Source of the DNA: a bacterium
GTDB lineage: Bacteria; Chloroflexota; Chloroflexia; Chloroflexales; Kallotenuaceae
Reading direction: 5' to 3'
DNA: 37,416 nucleotides
Assembly (NCBI GenBank): GCA_016781505.1
Contig: JADDQF010000069.1
Coordinates: 52,422 to 89,837 of the forward strand
A model generated the notes under the pieces. It was not told where the DNA came from. It did not search any database and saw only the letters and a list, made by a program, of their open reading frames with translations. A program made the position numbers and the translations under genes. Numbering within the stretch: the first letter of the stretch is position 1; every line of letters starts with the position of its first letter. Shown in pieces: positions 16,078 through 24,027 of the stretch.

Positions 16078-18327
16078 TTAGGCGGATGGTGTGCCCTGGG
16101 CTTGGGCCGGCAATGATTGCAACAGCAGCTCGGCCACATCTTTACGCGCCAAGGTGTCGCCAACGCCTGTGTTCTTGGCTGCGTCTTCAAACATCACCAT
16201 GCAGAACGGACAGCTCATCGCCAGTGTTGTCGGCTCGGCCTTTTGAATTTGCTCAAGCCGAATCACATTGATCCCTTTTTTGCCCCAGCCTTCCATCCAC
16301 ACGTTTCCGCCACCCGCGCCGCAGCACATCGCTTTTTCCCGATTGCGCTCCGGCACTTCGACCAGATCAACCCCCGGGATGGCAGCCAGCAGATTGCGGG
16401 GATCGTCGTACACGTCATTGTAACGACCAATGTAACACGGGTCGTGGTAGGCTACCCGCTCGTCGATGCGCTCGGTGGGCTGCAGCTTGCCGTCCTTGAC
16501 CAGACCAGCCAGAAACTGCGTGTGGTGTACAACCTCGTAGTCTTTGCCGGCGCCGCCGCCGAACTGCGGGTACTCATTTTTGATTGTGTTGAAGCAGTGG
16601 GCACAGGTCGTCACAACTTGCTTGAATTTGTACTGGCCCATCGTCTCGACGTTCGCCTGCGCCTGGGTCTGGTACAAAAATTCTTCGCCCATGCGCCGGG
16701 CCGGATCGCCGGTGCAGGTTTCTTCCTCGCCCAAGATGGCAAAGTTGACACCCGCCCGCTGCATCAGCTGCACCATTGCTCTGGCGGTGTTGCGGGAGCG
16801 TGCATCGTAGCTGGGCGCGCAGCCAACCCAGTAGAGCACGTCCACCTCTTCGACCTCGGCCAGGGTGGACACGTCAAGTCCATCCGCCCAGGCCGACCGC
16901 TCGCGCTGCGGCAGCTTCCACGGATTGCCATTCCGCTCGATGCCCGTCAACACGTTTTGCACGCCGTCCGGCACATCGCCTTCAACCAGCGCCAGCTTGC
17001 GCCGGATATTGACGATGTCGTCCACATGCTCGATCATCGCCGGACACTCCGTCATGCACGCGCGGCACGTCGTGCAGCTCCACAGCTCGTTCTCGGAGAT
17101 GAAATTACCGTAAAGTGGGATCGTCTCGGGATTGCCCTTCACAAACTTGACATCGCCACCTTTGAAGCGGTTGAGCCCGTGTAGCTCGCCGTTGCTGCCT
17201 TCATGCACGGGCTCAGCTGGCGCGCGATCAGCCGCGGCCAGCTTGCTTTCATCCTCGGTCAGATGGACCAGCGTGCCGTCTTTCATCAGCACGGGCGCAC
17301 CGCGCATCAGGTCGTCCAGCTTGGTGATCAGCCACTTCGGCGACAGATCCGAGCCCGAAGCATAGGCCGGGCAGTTCGCCTGGCAGCGACCACAGCGCAT
17401 GCACGCGTCCAGGCTCAGGCGCTGCTTCCAGGTAAGGTCGGCAATGCGGTTGATGCCCAGCTCTTCCTCTTCCTTGTCTTCAATATCCTCGATCTTGGGT
17501 AATGCGCCTTTGGCATCGGTGTCGCGGAAAAAGCTGTTCAGCGGCGTGTAAAAGATGTGCTTGAATTTGGTGTAGGGGATCGACGCCACAAACGCGAAGG
17601 TGACGATCATGTGCGGCACCCACAGCAATCGATGCACGATCAGCCCGGCCTCGCCCTCCAGGCCAAGCACCCGATACACATTGGCCAGGCCGTAGCCAAC
17701 CCAGGCATACTGCGCCCAGCTCTGGGTAAACACGCGCACGCCGCCGATCTCCTGATTCAGCAGCCGAATCCCTTCGATCAGATAGCCGCCGATCCCGATA
17801 AACAGCATCGCGCCGAGCACCCACCAGTCGGTGTTGCGATTGTCGAGCCGGTCAGGCTTGGTGACATAGCGCCGGTAGGTGGCCCAGACCAACCCGGCCA
17901 CGAACAGCAAGCCCAGCGTATCAAGGATAAACTCGTAGAAAGGGTAGAACGTGCCCGTCAAAATTTTGCCGGCGTCGGGGCCAAGCGTTGGGATGGTGAA
18001 GTCTTCTTCCAGCGCAATAATGTCGGTTCCGATAAACAGCGTCAAAAAGCCATAAAAGATCAGCGTGTGCATGATGCCGGGCGCGCGGTCGCGCAGCACC
18101 CGCTTCTGGCCAAAGATCTGCTGCAAAAACTCGCTCAGACGCGCCGCCAGATGTGTATCACGCCGGGCAGGACGGCCGCGCCGCCAGCGCCGCACGTCGC
18201 GCCAGATACCATAGGAGAGCGTGCCGATCGAGGCAACCGCCAACACGTACATCAACGTTTGGATATACGGAATATGACCCTGAATATTCCAGTAGATTTC
18301 GCGAACAGGGACAATCGTGTCGTTCAT
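16078..18327 (-). CDS. HdrDE-like fusion: membrane cytochrome b domain plus Fe-S heterodisulfide-reductase-type domain
   Basis: The 749-residue protein fuses an N-terminal membrane part with about six helices (20-260), resembling NarI/DsrM/HdrE cytochrome b subunits (His87, His232 and His239 are candidate haem ligands), to a cytoplasmic HdrD/GlcF-type part. Two 4Fe-4S motifs are present (Cys309, 312, 315, 319 and Cys418, 421, 424, 428). They are followed by two CCG domains: Cys503/Cys538/CxxC575-578, where the usual Cys pair is Cys-Thr, and Cys631/CC668-669/CxxC706-709. Such proteins transfer electrons between the quinone pool and a thiol/disulfide or other cytoplasmic donor. The 100-residue spacer between the Fe-S motifs is long. 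A promoter of its own lies upstream, so it need not depend on the ccm operon. Confidence 0.85.
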   Translation of the reverse strand: MNDTIVPVREIYWNIQGHIPYIQTLMYVLAVASIGTLSYGIWRDVRRWRRGRPARRDTHLAARLSEFLQQIFGQKRVLRDRAPGIMHTLIFYGFLTLFIGTDIIALEEDFTIPTLGPDAGKILTGTFYPFYEFILDTLGLLFVAGLVWATYRRYVTKPDRLDNRNTDWWVLGAMLFIGIGGYLIEGIRLLNQEIGGVRVFTQSWAQYAWVGYGLANVYRVLGLEGEAGLIVHRLLWVPHMIVTFAFVASIPYTKFKHIFYTPLNSFFRDTDAKGALPKIEDIEDKEEEELGINRIADLTWKQRLSLDACMRCGRCQANCPAYASGSDLSPKWLITKLDDLMRGAPVLMKDGTLVHLTEDESKLAAADRAPAEPVHEGSNGELHGLNRFKGGDVKFVKGNPETIPLYGNFISENELWSCTTCRACMTECPAMIEHVDDIVNIRRKLALVEGDVPDGVQNVLTGIERNGNPWKLPQRERSAWADGLDVSTLAEVEEVDVLYWVGCAPSYDARSRNTARAMVQLMQRAGVNFAILGEEETCTGDPARRMGEEFLYQTQAQANVETMGQYKFKQVVTTCAHCFNTIKNEYPQFGGGAGKDYEVVHHTQFLAGLVKDGKLQPTERIDERVAYHDPCYIGRYNDVYDDPRNLLAAIPGVDLVEVPERNREKAMCCGAGGGNVWMEGWGKKGINVIRLEQIQKAEPTTLAMSCPFCMVMFEDAAKNTGVGDTLARKDVAELLLQSLPAQAQGTPSA

Positions 18328-18388
18328 GGCGACGCTTTAAACCTTCACTACTCTGTGAATATGATGCCGGATGAGCTGAACGGGGTGT

Positions 18389-18417
18389 ATCCTACCAGTG
18401 CTACGCATGTGCGTCAA
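18389..18417 (-). promoter_or_regulatory. Promoter of the HdrDE-like gene with overlapping dyad
   Basis: On the minus strand TTGACG (18417-18412), a 17-bp spacer and TAGGAT (18394-18389) form a good sigma-70-type promoter about 55 bases before the expected leader end at 18328. The inverted repeat ACGCA-TG-TGCGT (18403-18414) overlaps the -35 and spacer and could be an operator. Confidence 0.5.
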
Positions 18418-18453
18418 AAAACAGCCGAGCATCAAGGAGGCCGCTATGCCTCC
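18416..18453 (-). terminator. Terminator at the end of the ccm operon / response regulator gene
   Basis: On the minus strand GGAGGC (18453-18448) pairs with GCCTCC (18441-18436) around a 6-base loop; a run of six T (18421-18416) follows 14 bases later. It lies 35 bp after the regulator stop. The T-run overlaps the -35 of the next promoter, so the elements are tightly packed. Confidence 0.4.
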
Positions 18454-18487
18454 GTCAATAGTTGTTTACGCAGCTATGTGGGGGTGA

Positions 18488-19168
18488 TCAGGGCGCCAAG
18501 CGATAGCCTACGCCCCACTCGGTCATCACAATATTGGGATCGTGCGGATTTTGCTCAAGCTTGCGGCGTAGATGCCAGATATACACTTTGAGGTAGGCGG
18601 TGTCGTTGATATACTCGTCGCCCCATACGCGCTGCAGCAACGTATGATGATCCATGACCTGGCCTGGATGCTGAGCCATCAGCAGCAGCAGCTGATACTC
18701 GGTCGGCGTCAGGTCTACTTGCTCGTTGCGCACCCGCACCACACGCATCTTGGTATCGATCTCGACCTGTCCGTCGCCTACGCTGATCGGCTGATCGGTC
18801 GACGGCACGCGCCGCAGCAGGGCCCGCACGCGGGCCAGCAGCTCGTCGGGCTTGAAGGGCTTGGTCAGGTAATCGTCCGCGCCACTATCAAGCCCACTCA
18901 CAATATCGGTGCTTTCGGTACGTCCCGTCAGCATCAGCACGGGCACGTTGGAGAGCCGGCGCAGCTCCCGTACCACCTCAAAGCCTTCCATATCCGGCAG
19001 CATAACGTCCAGAATAATCAGATCCGGCGCGGCGTTTGCAGCCTGGCTGAGCCCATCCTTACCCGTCGGCGCCGCAAAGACCTGATAATCCTGCGTCTGG
19101 AGAACGAGTGTTACCGTCTCGCGAAGCTGCGGGTCATCATCAACGATCAGAACACGTCGTTCGGCCAT
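18488..19168 (-). CDS. OmpR/PhoB-family response regulator, last gene of the ccm operon
   Basis: The 226-residue protein has a receiver domain (about 5-115) with acidic pocket Asp11/Asp12, phospho-acceptor Asp54 (LIILDVMLPDMEGF), Thr81 and Lys103 (TKPF). A winged-helix DNA-binding domain follows (about 130-224) with LTPTEYQLL, QVMDHHTLLQRVWG and the DNA-recognition helix YLKVYIWHLRRKLE, as in OmpR/KdpE. TAGGAGTGG precedes the ATG, and the start lies only 9 bp after the stop of the J-ResA gene, so it is co-transcribed with the cytochrome c maturation genes. No histidine kinase gene is adjacent. Autoregulation of the ccm operon or of respiratory genes is a reasonable guess. Confidence 0.92.
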   Translation of the reverse strand: MAERRVLIVDDDPQLRETVTLVLQTQDYQVFAAPTGKDGLSQAANAAPDLIILDVMLPDMEGFEVVRELRRLSNVPVLMLTGRTESTDIVSGLDSGADDYLTKPFKPDELLARVRALLRRVPSTDQPISVGDGQVEIDTKMRVVRVRNEQVDLTPTEYQLLLLMAQHPGQVMDHHTLLQRVWGDEYINDTAYLKVYIWHLRRKLEQNPHDPNIVMTEWGVGYRLAP

Positions 19169-19177
19169 GCACCACTC

Positions 19178-19969
19178 CTATTCGTTGCGCGCTTGATCCG
19201 TACCGGTCTGCAAATGCCGAAACGTTTGTTCAACGTCCGCTGCAGTAAGTTCACCCACCCGAATATAGCGCACCTTGCCTTGCTGGTCAACAAAAAAGGA
19301 GGTCGGCAGCGGCGAAATACCGTAGGCTTGCGTGGCTATCCCGCTATCGTCAAGCACAATCGGATACTCGACGCCGTACTGATTGGCAAACTGGCGCACA
19401 TGCTCGATGTTGCGATTAAAGGTGCGCTCGCTGTTGAGCAGGTTAACGCCCAGCACCACCAGTCCGTCGGCCCCTAGTTTGGCGTACGACCGTTGCAGGG
19501 CGGGCGTTTCCTGCTTGCATGGCTCGCACCAGGTGCCCCAGAAGTTAAGCAACACAACCTTGCCCTGGTAATCGCTGAGCGAAACAGTTTGGCCCTCAAG
19601 ATTTTGGAGCGTGAAGTTGGGAGCGGCGTAGGGCTTGACCTCGGTCAGGGCAGCGGTTGCTTCAGGCTGACCGCCGCTGAGCAGCCACACAGCGCTCAAC
19701 ACCAGCAAGCCCAACACCACCCCCATGATCCCGTACACTACCTCGCGCGTGCTAATACCCCGCTTCTCGGCCCGAGCTGCGACGCCATGGCTGGCATCAT
19801 ACGCCCTTCGCTTGTCAGGATGCGACAACACCTCGGCAGCTCGCTTAAGCTCGGCCACGTCGCCCAGCTCGTCCGCTGCCTCAGCGCGCCGACGCTCATA
19901 CGCGGCCAGCACCTCATCGGTGGTTGCTGTCGGAGACACCCGCAGCAGCGTGTAGTAATTTTGTGTCAT
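19178..19969 (-). CDS. J-like domain / TM / TlpA-ResA thioredoxin fusion (CcmG-like)
   Basis: This 263-residue protein has three parts. Residues 4-62 align with a DnaJ J domain (NYYTLLRVSPTATTDEVLAAY ... LSHPDKRRAYD; in pieces: YYTLLRVSPTAT and DEVLAAYERR), but the HPD loop after helix II is absent. A TM helix spans 77-97. Residues 115-255 form an extracytoplasmic TlpA/ResA/CcmG thioredoxin domain with active site WCEPC (Cys148, Cys151), the preceding FWGTW and a cis-Pro loop (SPLPTSFF, Pro222). CcmG/ResA keeps apocytochrome c cysteines reduced for haem attachment. The ATG at 19969 is chosen because the upstream stop reads TGAcATG, implying translational coupling; an upstream extension to 20062 would lie inside the previous gene. 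The J-like domain is not part of known CcmG or ResA proteins. Confidence 0.85.
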   Translation of the reverse strand: MTQNYYTLLRVSPTATTDEVLAAYERRRAEAADELGDVAELKRAAEVLSHPDKRRAYDASHGVAARAEKRGISTREVVYGIMGVVLGLLVLSAVWLLSGGQPEATAALTEVKPYAAPNFTLQNLEGQTVSLSDYQGKVVLLNFWGTWCEPCKQETPALQRSYAKLGADGLVVLGVNLLNSERTFNRNIEHVRQFANQYGVEYPIVLDDSGIATQAYGISPLPTSFFVDQQGKVRYIRVGELTAADVEQTFRHLQTGTDQARNE

Positions 19970-19970
19970 G

Positions 19971-20966
19971 TCAGGATTGTCCATAGCTTTGTAGTAAACG
20001 TTCAGCGGTTTGCGCTTCGGGCGATTGGGGCGCAATCTCGCGTACTTTACGCCATAGCGCAAAAGCTTCTTCGCGGCGCGGCGGCTGCACCTGCGCCAAG
20101 ATCAGGCCATAGCTGATCAACGCCCGTGGCTCAGCAACCTCCCCGGTGATACCGCGCTCAACCTCAGCCAGCGCCTCCGCCACACGTTGCGGATCCGGAG
20201 CATCTTGACCATAGTTGAACAATGCGAGCGCGCGGTCGGCGCGCACCGTGGCGTTATCCTGGATCGCCAACGCACGCCCGTACGCCTCCGCCGCATCGAG
20301 CCAGCCGCCCAACAATCCCCAGTATTGCGGTGATTGTGGCGCTTGTTCGCGCAGGGTTTGCAGATTATCAAACACGGCGTTGCCGAACTCGATCCACGCC
20401 TGAGCCGTATTACTTGCCGTGGCCTGCGTCCGATACAGGTTAAGTTGCGCCTCGGTGTACGGCAGCGTAACACCGCTGATGGTCGGCGTCGCCAAGGCCG
20501 CCGGGCCGCTTGTTGTGCGCACGCCGCTCAGAAGCAGCAAGAGCAAAACGGCCAGCAGCGCCGACCCAAGCGCCAGCCCCGGCAGCCAGCCACGCACTCC
20601 AGATCTTTGAGCCGTTCGCGCTGGCCGCGGCCGTTCCGCCACGCTTGGAACGGTGTTGCGCTCTTGGCCGTGGGCAGGCGGCAGTGGCCTGTAGTCGAGC
20701 GTCTCCCCCTCGGCCACGCCTTGCGCAAAACCTTGCCGGCGGTCATAGGCCTCACGCCGAGCGGCATCCGTCAGCACCGCATAGGCCTGCTCCAGCTGCT
20801 GCCGTTTTTGGGTTGCCAGCGCTTGCAGATCCGGCGCGGCCTCCGCCGTCCGCTCGGCACTATACAGCTCCCGCAGTCGCTCGTAGGCCGTCGCAATCTC
20901 GTCGCGCGAGGCCCGCGGAGTTACCTGCAGGATCGCGTAGTGGTCTGGGTCTTCCCGAAGTTTCAT
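19971..20966 (-). CDS. J-like domain / TM / TPR protein (CcmI-like position)
   Basis: The 331-residue protein has an N-terminal J-like domain (8-78: DHYAILQVTPRASRDEIATAY and AYAVLTDAARREAYDRR), in which the HPD tripeptide is replaced by SAE (YSAERT, 36-38). A charged linker (79-126), a TM helix (127-148) and an extracytoplasmic helical TPR-type domain (175-331) follow. In the classical cytochrome c maturation system a TM-anchored TPR protein (CcmI, or the C-terminal part of CcmH) presents apocytochrome to the CcmF haem lyase; the position directly after ccmF fits that role. Its ATG abuts the ccmF stop (TAGATG) with no intervening base, so translation is coupled. The function assignment is from architecture and context only. 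Confidence 0.78.
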   Translation of the reverse strand: MKLREDPDHYAILQVTPRASRDEIATAYERLRELYSAERTAEAAPDLQALATQKRQQLEQAYAVLTDAARREAYDRRQGFAQGVAEGETLDYRPLPPAHGQERNTVPSVAERPRPARTAQRSGVRGWLPGLALGSALLAVLLLLLLSGVRTTSGPAALATPTISGVTLPYTEAQLNLYRTQATASNTAQAWIEFGNAVFDNLQTLREQAPQSPQYWGLLGGWLDAAEAYGRALAIQDNATVRADRALALFNYGQDAPDPQRVAEALAEVERGITGEVAEPRALISYGLILAQVQPPRREEAFALWRKVREIAPQSPEAQTAERLLQSYGQS

Positions 20967-23321
20967 CTAACGATACGTACCGCGCCAGCCGAGTGCGCCT
21001 GTGCCGAGCGCACCGCCTCCACTGCGTACGACCTCAGGCGCAGGTGCCTGGACCCAACGCCGGCGCACCACAGCCAGTGCTCCGCCAAACGCCATCAGCA
21101 GTGCGCCCAGCCACACCAGCGCAATTGCCGGCTTGGTGCTGACCGTAAAGACGGCGCGTGCGGGCACCGGCGGCAGATTGAGGCCATCGACGCGCAGCTT
21201 CGCCATCTGCGCTCCGGGATTGATGTTTTCCAGCACCAGTGACTTGCCGTCGGGCAGGGCAACCGGAACCTCGGTAAAGACTTTGTCCGCTTCCAACCGC
21301 AGCTGCGGCGTGAGCACCTGGACCTCGTTTTCGTAGGTCACGGTCACGGTAGCCTGCACGATCGCATACTTATCGGTCGCCAGATGATCCTGCACATCGA
21401 ATTTGTCGAAGCGCATGCTGTACGGCCCGATCTCTTGCTGCACGCCCGGCACGACCTCGGCCGAGTTCAGGTCGACCGCGGGCAGATATTGCTCAGGCGA
21501 GATGTACAGATCCTGCCACAGGTAGCGCTTGATCGCCGGAGTGCGCACATCGGCGCCCATGCGCGCATTGAAGTACACATCCGGGGCGGCGATGAACGGT
21601 TCCCCGCCATCTCGTGCAACTTCTAGGCGCAGCACATGCTTGCCATTCGGCTTTTCGTCGTAGCCCCAGAAGCTAAAGCAGTGCTCAAAGATACATTGTG
21701 TCTCGCCCTGGGGAATGACCACTTTTTCCTCGGGCGAGGCGTACACATACGAGCCGACTACTCCCACCAACAGCAGCGCCATGCCGACATGCGCCAGATA
21801 GCCGCCGATCCGCAGCCAGCCGGAACGCAGCGTACGCACGATCATCAGCAGGTTCGTGCCGAGCGCAAATGTCGCAACCGCCACAAACGCAACCGACAAG
21901 CCGTGGCGTACTCCCAAGAAGATACCAACGCTGGTCAGCACAACTGCCGCCGCGAACGGCCAGCGCACTGCCAGCAGCAGCTTACGGCCATCGGTGTTGC
22001 GCCAGCCCAGTAGCGGGCCAATCGCCATCAGCATGGCCAGCACCAGCGCAAGCGGACTTGTGGTGCTCTTGAAAAAATCCGGCATCAGCGAGAAGCGACC
22101 GTCCGTGAAGGGCTGTCCGCCAAACTGGGTGCCGTTGTCGATGTTGAACGCCCGACCAAAAAACTGCTCCAGGTTATAGCTCAGCCCCTTGATCGACGTG
22201 ATCCACGGCATCGACGTGCCAAACGCAATCACCAGCCCGACGATCACAAACGTCAGCATCAGCAGCACAAACACCGTATCCCGCGACAGCAGCGCCTCGG
22301 ATAACGGCTTGCGCGGCACATCCCGCCAGCGCAGCAGCAACAAGCCCGATCCAAACACCACCAGCGTGAGCATCGCGCCCAGCATGACAGCTTTGAGGCC
22401 TTCCTCCACGAACGAATGCACCGAGAATTGAGATAGCACGCCGGAGCGTGTCAAGAACGAGGCGTAAAAGACCAGGCCGTAGGTCAGGATCGCTAAAAAG
22501 AAGTTGGCCCGACGTAAGCCGCCATGTGTCCGCTGTACCAGCAAGCCATGCATCAGCGCGGCACCGGTGAGCCAGGGCACCAGCGACGAGTTTTCAACCG
22601 GGTCCCAGCCCCAGTAGCCGCCCCAACCCAGTGACTCATACGCCCAGTAGCCCCCCATGGTCAGCGCGAGACCCAAAATTGTCCAGCCGGCCACGGTCCA
22701 AGGCAGTGCCAGCTGCGCCCAGCCGTCGTAGTCGCGCCGCCATAAGCCGGCCAGCGCCATGCAAAACGGGATGCCCAACAACCCGTAGCCGATAAACAAC
22801 GTCGGCGGGTGAATCACCATCCACACGTTGTGCAGCTGCGGATTGAGGCCACGGCCATCCTGGGGTGGATACGGCATGCCCACGACCGGCTCGGTCGGCA
22901 GGAACGGATTACGGATCAGCATAAAGACGATCAGCATCGCCTGCACCATCATCAGCAGCGCCAGAACGTAGGGCTCGTAGTGGCGGGTGCGCCGCATCAG
23001 AAAGGGCGCGATGATTAATCCGGCTAGCGCCCAAACCACCAGGCTGCCGGGCTGACCGGCCCACACTGCCGCGATGCGGTAGCGCAGCTCAAGTTCCCGT
23101 GAGCTGTAATCGTAGACATAGCGGATGTCGTAGCGCTGCAGCACAAACAGCGCCAAAATCAGCAGCGCGGAGGCACCGGCCAGCAGCAGAGCGCCATAGG
23201 CGCCGACTCGCCCCCACCGCAGCAGCTGCGAGCGTCCGCTGACCACCAGCGTATAACATGCCGACGAAAAAACCGCGGCCAGAATCGCACCAAAGATCAG
23301 ACTTGTGCCAATGTAATACAT
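20967..23321 (-). CDS. ccmF: Cytochrome c haem lyase CcmF
   Basis: The 784-residue polytopic protein is the haem handling and ligation subunit of system I cytochrome c maturation. It shows the CcmF hallmarks: HNVWMVIHPPTLFIGY (His164, His171), the WWD haem-binding region GWGGYWGWDPVENSSLVPW (232-250), and more than a dozen TM helices. A large extracytoplasmic domain precedes the last helix. That domain carries a Cys pair (Cys543, Cys548; TQCIFEHC) that I do not recognise from the family. It is longer than the typical 630-680 residues of proteobacterial CcmF, with the excess mainly in the C-terminal extracytoplasmic part. The gene follows ccmE after 45 bp and abuts the J-TPR gene. Confidence 0.95.
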   Translation of the reverse strand: MYYIGTSLIFGAILAAVFSSACYTLVVSGRSQLLRWGRVGAYGALLLAGASALLILALFVLQRYDIRYVYDYSSRELELRYRIAAVWAGQPGSLVVWALAGLIIAPFLMRRTRHYEPYVLALLMMVQAMLIVFMLIRNPFLPTEPVVGMPYPPQDGRGLNPQLHNVWMVIHPPTLFIGYGLLGIPFCMALAGLWRRDYDGWAQLALPWTVAGWTILGLALTMGGYWAYESLGWGGYWGWDPVENSSLVPWLTGAALMHGLLVQRTHGGLRRANFFLAILTYGLVFYASFLTRSGVLSQFSVHSFVEEGLKAVMLGAMLTLVVFGSGLLLLRWRDVPRKPLSEALLSRDTVFVLLMLTFVIVGLVIAFGTSMPWITSIKGLSYNLEQFFGRAFNIDNGTQFGGQPFTDGRFSLMPDFFKSTTSPLALVLAMLMAIGPLLGWRNTDGRKLLLAVRWPFAAAVVLTSVGIFLGVRHGLSVAFVAVATFALGTNLLMIVRTLRSGWLRIGGYLAHVGMALLLVGVVGSYVYASPEEKVVIPQGETQCIFEHCFSFWGYDEKPNGKHVLRLEVARDGGEPFIAAPDVYFNARMGADVRTPAIKRYLWQDLYISPEQYLPAVDLNSAEVVPGVQQEIGPYSMRFDKFDVQDHLATDKYAIVQATVTVTYENEVQVLTPQLRLEADKVFTEVPVALPDGKSLVLENINPGAQMAKLRVDGLNLPPVPARAVFTVSTKPAIALVWLGALLMAFGGALAVVRRRWVQAPAPEVVRSGGGALGTGALGWRGTYR

Positions 23322-23366
23322 GATCTACCTAAACCAATGGCTTGGGCTACCGTAGCGGCCGGGCAA

Positions 23367-23798
23367 CTAGCCGTTGGAGGCCTGCTCCTGATACTTGGAT
23401 GGACACTTCACCAGCAGCTGATCGGCTTCAAACACACCCTTATCTGGGTTGAAGCGTCCGGTTGCCGCCACACTGATCGCATCGTCAAAATTTCCGGGCT
23501 TGGTGGCGTGCACCACCTTGATGGTTGCACCGGTACTGTCCTGAATATCAAAGGTCCAGTTGAGCTTGTCGTCGTACGCGCCCTTGCTGTACAGGTAGCC
23601 GAAGACCTGCACGGTGCCGCCCGCCTGCTTGGCCTCAGTGATCGTGACCGCACGTGCCAGCGAGCCGCGCAACGACCAGCCGCCAAAGCCCAGCGCAAGC
23701 GCCACAATACCCAGCATCATCCACTGGACCGGCTTCAAGCCCCATGTACGGCGGGAAGCTCCAGGACTGAGGCTATGCTCACCGGCGATTGAGGCCAT
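23367..23798 (-). CDS. ccmE: Haem chaperone CcmE, CxxxY type
   Basis: CcmE receives haem at the outer face of the membrane and hands it to CcmF. The 143-residue protein has a TM helix (about 25-45) and an OB-fold beta barrel (about 50-132: VQVFGYLY, KLNWTFDIQD, ATGRFNPDKGVFEADQLLVKC). The covalent haem ligand motif is Cys-Pro-Ser-Lys-Tyr (Cys132, Tyr136) instead of the His-x-x-x-Tyr of Escherichia coli, so it belongs to the CxxxY class known from archaea, Desulfovibrio and some other bacteria. The start at 23798 overlaps the upstream ccmD-like gene by 20 bases. Confidence 0.93.
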   Translation of the reverse strand: MASIAGEHSLSPGASRRTWGLKPVQWMMLGIVALALGFGGWSLRGSLARAVTITEAKQAGGTVQVFGYLYSKGAYDDKLNWTFDIQDSTGATIKVVHATKPGNFDDAISVAATGRFNPDKGVFEADQLLVKCPSKYQEQASNG

Positions 23799-24027
23799 CG
23801 CTGAGCTCCTTCTCGATGCGCTGCGGCCTTAGCGGCTCGCGTTCAATGACCGAAGGCGTTTGGGCCGCATCGCGAGCAGGGATCTGCTCGGCATCCAGCG
23901 CTCGCTGCAGCTCACGCACGCTCCGGTCCATCCGCCATAAATACCCAAAAAATCCGATCATCACGACCAGCGCAACGGCTGCTGCGACATACATCGCGAT
24001 GGCGGGATTGTTGATAATGCCGAGCAT
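23779..24027 (-). CDS. ccmD: Small membrane protein, CcmD-like
   Basis: This 82-residue protein has one TM helix (about 8-30), then a basic and charged helical tail (MDRSVRELQRALDAEQI). CcmD in other bacteria is a short single-helix protein that stabilises the CcmABC complex and aids release of haem-loaded CcmE. The call rests on size, topology and position between ccmC and ccmE. Its ATG overlaps the ccmC stop by one base (TAATG) and its end overlaps ccmE, which indicates coupled translation. Confidence 0.75.
   Translation of the reverse strand: MLGIINNPAIAMYVAAAVALVVMIGFFGYLWRMDRSVRELQRALDAEQIPARDAAQTPSVIEREPLRPQRIEKELSDGLNRR

Noticed and set aside
19813-19825. HPD in LSHPDKRRAYD as evidence for a functional DnaJ-type co-chaperone
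   Set aside because: It lies before helix IV, where DnaJ proteins have D(P/S)xKRxxYD, not in the loop after helix II; the catalytic HPD is missing.
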